17,009 nt of DNA, taken from contig JAHZIE010000020.1 of the NCBI GenBank assembly GCA_019419895.1, positions 22,633 to 39,641 on the forward strand, in the 5' to 3' direction. This stretch comes from Clostridiales bacterium. Lineage in GTDB: Bacteria; Bacillota; Clostridia; Oscillospirales; Acutalibacteraceae. Position 1 is the stretch's first letter, and each line of letters opens with the position of its first letter. The notes beneath the pieces were generated by a model. It had not been told where the DNA came from. It worked only from the letters and a program-made list of their open reading frames with translations, and did no database searches. A program made the position numbers and the translations under genes. Shown piece after piece: positions 14,047 through 17,009 of this stretch.

Positions 14047-15402
14047 GTGGAATTGTCTATTCGGGAGTTTTTAAAACAGGCTGCCCAGGTGAAACCAACG
14101 CGGCGGCAGTTGGAATGGTATGATACAGAGTTTTATGCCTTTGTTCATTTTTCTCCAAATACGTTTACCGGGCTCGAGTGGGGAACGGGTAAGGAATCCC
14201 CGGCCATTTTTAATCCCACAAATTTTGATCCAGATCAGTGGGTGGAGGCGGTCAAGTCGGCTGGAATGAAAGGCTTGGTTCTAACGGCGAAGCATCATGA
14301 CGGTTTTTGCCTTTGGCCTTCCAAATATACGGAACATTGTATCAAAAACAGCCCGTTTCAGAACGGCGGGGGCGATATCGTTAGGGATGTTGCGGAGGCT
14401 TGCCGGCGGGGTGGGCTCAAATTTGGATTTTATCTTTCGCCTTGGGATAGAAATTCAAAATACTATGGTACGGCTGAATATAACGATTATTATAAAGCCC
14501 AGCTGACGGAGCTTTTAACGGGGTATGGAGAGATTTTCCATGTCTGGTTTGACGGCGCTTGCGGTGAAGGGCCAAATGGAAAAAGGCAGGAATATGATTT
14601 TAAAGGATATATTGAATTAATTCGTAAGTACCAACCAGGTGCGACCATTTTTAATGATCACGGTCCGGATGTCCGTTGGATAGGGAATGAAACTGGTACC
14701 ACACGTTATGCTGAATGGGCGGTTGTCCCGTCGGAGCTTGTTTACTTTGGAGAAAAGCAGACGGAGGGCCAGGCCATGGAGGGGGATTTGTCCCATATAT
14801 ATAATCCAGATAAGGACATTGGAGCGATTTCCAATATTATCTATTCCAATGGCCTTGTTTTTGCCGGTGCTGAAGTGGATATGTCAATCCGTCCAGGATG
14901 GTTTTATCATGAGGAGGAAGAACCCCATACAGTAGAAAAATTATTTGATACCTATATTCGCACCGTAGGTGGAAACGCCTGTTTTCATCTAAATATCCCC
15001 CCGAATCAGCAAGGCAGATTTGACGAAAGAGATGTAGCGGTCCTGAAAGAGCTAGGTAGTAAGATACGCTCCTCATTTTCACATAATATTTTTGAAAATG
15101 CAGAAATTTCATACCTTCCAGCGCCATGTGGGGATACGCAGGCTCAGGTTTTGGTACGGCTGCCAGAAAAGGAAAGAATTCATTATCTGGTATTACAGGA
15201 GGACATCTCTCAGGGCCAAAGAGTGGAAACCTTTTTGATTCAAAAGCCCAATGATTTTGGAAATTGGACAACTGTCTATTCCGGTACCTGTATTGGTCAT
15301 AAAAAAATCTGTGAATTTTCTAAGTTGGAAACAGACTGCCTGCGTATTCTGGTGACATCCGCCAGAGACAAGGTCAATTGGCGTAATGTGAGTGCATATT
15401 AA
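14047..15402 (+). CDS. GH29 alpha-L-fucosidase
   Basis: The 451-residue protein is a glycoside hydrolase family 29 enzyme releasing L-fucose from glycans. The N-terminal (beta/alpha)8 domain has FYAFVHFSPNTF, AKHHDGF (H83-H84-D85), GFYLSPWDRN, and the nucleophile D169 in VWFDGACGEGPNGKRQ. That pattern resembles the GH29-B branch with alpha-1,3/1,4 preference, an inference from memory. A C-terminal segment after about 345 is likely a beta-sandwich. There is no signal peptide, so it is probably cytoplasmic and acts on imported oligosaccharides. It starts with GTG behind AGGAGG. The sugar ABC permease downstream, on a separate promoter, suggests uptake and use of a fucosylated glycan. Confidence 0.92.
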   Translation: MELSIREFLKQAAQVKPTRRQLEWYDTEFYAFVHFSPNTFTGLEWGTGKESPAIFNPTNFDPDQWVEAVKSAGMKGLVLTAKHHDGFCLWPSKYTEHCIKNSPFQNGGGDIVRDVAEACRRGGLKFGFYLSPWDRNSKYYGTAEYNDYYKAQLTELLTGYGEIFHVWFDGACGEGPNGKRQEYDFKGYIELIRKYQPGATIFNDHGPDVRWIGNETGTTRYAEWAVVPSELVYFGEKQTEGQAMEGDLSHIYNPDKDIGAISNIIYSNGLVFAGAEVDMSIRPGWFYHEEEEPHTVEKLFDTYIRTVGGNACFHLNIPPNQQGRFDERDVAVLKELGSKIRSSFSHNIFENAEISYLPAPCGDTQAQVLVRLPEKERIHYLVLQEDISQGQRVETFLIQKPNDFGNWTTVYSGTCIGHKKICEFSKLETDCLRILVTSARDKVNWRNVSAY

Positions 15403-15429
15403 TACATTATTATTGGATAAATATTCAAC

Positions 15430-15463
15430 AAAAAAGAGGGCCTTATACCAGGCCTTCTTTTTT
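15430..15463 (+). terminator. Terminator after the GH29 gene
   Basis: AAAAAAGAGGGCCT (15430-15443) pairs with AGGCCTTCTTTTTT (15450-15463), with one G-U pair, around the loop TATACC. The 3' arm ends in six T residues and the mirror A-tract could make it bidirectional. Confidence 0.9.
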
Positions 15464-15831
15464 GTAACTTTGAGATAGAATTATTATAAATTTTTGTGAG
15501 TTCTATTTTTATTCTTGTTTTTTATTTAACAAAAGTTTTAAATTTGAAAGTCTAATTAAGAATAATAAGTATTAATATTAAAAATAAGGTCTTAAATTGT
15601 AAAAAAAATTCATAAATTGCTAAAAAATTATTTTAGTAATATTTGCTCAGTGAGAATTAAATTTTTAAAATATTCTAGCTGGTGGGGATCTTGAAAATAT
15701 CAAAAAAACGGCGGTATTTCTAGAAATATTACAGTTTTAACCTCTTTACATTCTGCCTTTGAATTTATTTATGTAGACATATTGCACGTAATGGTTTTAG
15801 GTGAAAATGTATAAAATCAAGAATTTAATAG
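15464..15831. other. AT-rich spacer without genes
   Basis: This block is far more AT-rich than the rest of the window, with long A and T runs, and contains no supportable ORF or RNA gene. A 14-base palindrome TATTTCTAGAAATA lies at 15715-15728, about 100 bases before the permease promoter, and could be an operator. The composition may mark a regulatory region or the edge of acquired DNA. Confidence 0.45.
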
Positions 15832-15860
15832 TTGACAAATCTGATATTAGGTAATATAAT
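15832..15860 (+). promoter_or_regulatory. Consensus sigma-A promoter of the sugar ABC transporter
   Basis: TTGACA (15832-15837) and TATAAT (15855-15860) are both perfect and exactly 17 bases apart. Transcription would start near 15867, giving a leader of about 280 bases. An inverted repeat GATAGT (15871-15876) / ACTATC (15885-15890) lies right at the predicted start, a typical operator position. Confidence 0.85.
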
Positions 15861-16145
15861 GGGTTACGTTGATAGTGCAAATTGACTATCTTTACGCTTG
15901 AGAAAATGGTCTTTTTAATAAATGCGGATTTTTATTTCTAAAATGTGTTCGTCATTTTGCTGAATTATGGAAATTTTGTATTTATGCAGTAATAGCTGAA
16001 GTTTTCCTCTTTTTGGTCAGAATGACGATATATTATTTTTAGGCCAGCGTCTTCCTTCCATGATAAAACGGAAGAAAGATTTAGGACATAAAGGAATGCA
16101 AGGAACATTACTTTAGTTTGGTAAAATAAGGAAAGGGTTGATCAG

Positions 16146-17009
16146 ATGGTAGGTACATTAGCAGACAAAAAGCCAAAAAAATCTTGGAAATTATTTTTCC
16201 TCCTTTTGCCCTGCTTGATTTTTGTATTCATCTTCAGTTATTTGCCGTTAAGAGGATGGATCTATGCTTTCACAGACTATAAAGCGGGTCTTCAATGGAA
16301 GGATATTAATTTCGTAGGTTTTGAAAACTTTACAAAAATGTTTGCCAACGCAACACTGAGAGATAAGGTTGGTCAGGTTATGATCAACACAGTGGCAATG
16401 GCGGGGTTGGGTATGTTGTTTTCTCCGCTGCCGGCAATTTTCGCGATCTTTTTAAATGAAATGAGATCGAATAAATATCGTCGGGTTGTGCAGACAATAA
16501 CAACTTTGCCCCATTTTATTAGCTGGGTCATCATGTATTCCATTGTATTCTTTATGCTTTCTAATTCCGGTTTTGTTAACAACTTGCTTATGCAGCTTGG
16601 CTGGATAGATTCCCCCATTAACTTCTTGGCAACCTCAGAACATGTATGGATTACGCAGCAAATGTATGGACTTTGGAAGGGGTTAGGTTGGAGTTCTATT
16701 ATTTATTTAGCGGCTATCGCCGGCATTGACCAGGATCAGTATGAAGCGGCGATGATTGACGGCGCCAACCGGTGGCAGAAAATCTGGTATATTACGGTGC
16801 CAGGATTGTTCTCGACCTTCTTTGTCCTCCTGATTATGAGTATCGGTAACTTCCTCAATACAGGCATGGAGCAGTATTATGTATTCCAGAATGCCATGAA
16901 TCGTGAGTATATTGAAGTGCTCGACCTCTATGTATACAATCTTGGTATTGGAACAAGCAACAACATTCCGTTTGCAACGGCTGTTGGTATGATGAAGTCG
17001 ATTATTGCG
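16146..17009 (+). CDS. LplB-type sugar ABC transporter permease (3' end outside window)
   Basis: The open frame runs 288 codons to the window end without a stop. It encodes a multi-spanning inner-membrane permease of the binding-protein-dependent family. The first helix is in WKLFFLLLPCLIFVFIF, and later hydrophobic segments alternate with loops such as FVGFENFTKMF, common in sugar permeases of the LplB/YtcP group. The ATPase-docking EAA loop is EAAMIDGANRWQKIWYITVP, a near-ideal match. ATG 16146 follows AGGAAAGG. LplB-type systems pair with a second permease (YtcP type) and a lipoprotein binding protein, expected just beyond the window. With the GH29 gene upstream, the cargo may be an oligosaccharide containing fucose. 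Confidence 0.92.
   Translation, partial: MVGTLADKKPKKSWKLFFLLLPCLIFVFIFSYLPLRGWIYAFTDYKAGLQWKDINFVGFENFTKMFANATLRDKVGQVMINTVAMAGLGMLFSPLPAIFAIFLNEMRSNKYRRVVQTITTLPHFISWVIMYSIVFFMLSNSGFVNNLLMQLGWIDSPINFLATSEHVWITQQMYGLWKGLGWSSIIYLAAIAGIDQDQYEAAMIDGANRWQKIWYITVPGLFSTFFVLLIMSIGNFLNTGMEQYYVFQNAMNREYIEVLDLYVYNLGIGTSNNIPFATAVGMMKSIIA

Noticed and set aside
16373..16618. 81-codon minus-strand frame inside the ABC permease
   Set aside because: It is antisense to a clear membrane permease with an EAA loop and has no features of its own.

Overview
The window looks like a chromosomal segment of a spore-forming, low-to-mid GC Clostridia, probably a gut-type Oscillospiraceae/Acutalibacteraceae relative. 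This rests on gene order (smc-ftsY, yqeK-rsfS-leuS, aroQ-pepP-efp), a CD1247-type protein beside efp, a SpoIIQ-like sporulation gene, and a GH29 fucosidase next to an LplB-type sugar ABC permease. The lineage is inferred from protein style only.

Layout. (1) 1-6573 is a dense plus-strand housekeeping run: the 3' end of smc, then ftsY, rdgB, yhbY, nadD, a possible 36-residue ORF, yqeK, rsfS and leuS. Gaps are small and I see no internal promoter or terminator. It joins chromosome segregation, SRP-dependent membrane targeting, nucleotide-pool sanitation, NAD synthesis and ribosome assembly or translation. leuS carries an in-frame TAG at codon 627, between the KMSKS loop and the anticodon-binding domain. 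(2) 6692-7043 is a self-contained rpsU unit with its own sigma-A promoter, a leader hairpin that overlaps the Shine-Dalgarno, and a terminator. (3) 7087-11279 holds yqeG, an endonuclease IV-like TIM barrel, aroQ and an M24 peptidase. efp (own promoter) and a cysteine-rich CD1247-type gene follow, ending in a perfect 15-bp-stem terminator. (4) 11527-12472 is the only minus-strand gene, a calcineurin-like phosphoesterase with its own promoter. (5) 12676-13668 is a spoIIQ-type M23 gene preceded by an exact match to the sigma-F consensus and closed by a palindromic terminator. (6) 13973-17009 is a carbohydrate module: a GH29 fucosidase unit, an AT-rich spacer, a consensus sigma-A promoter with a leader of about 280 nt, and a sugar ABC permease cut by the window end.

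Most of the window is conserved core genome. I found no CRISPR array, prophage, IS element, tRNA or rRNA, and no clear defence or biosynthetic system. The items most worth checking are the interrupted leuS, the metal-site change in the EndoIV-like protein, the rpsU leader hairpin, the sigma-F/spoIIQ unit, and several small ORFs and structured spacers.
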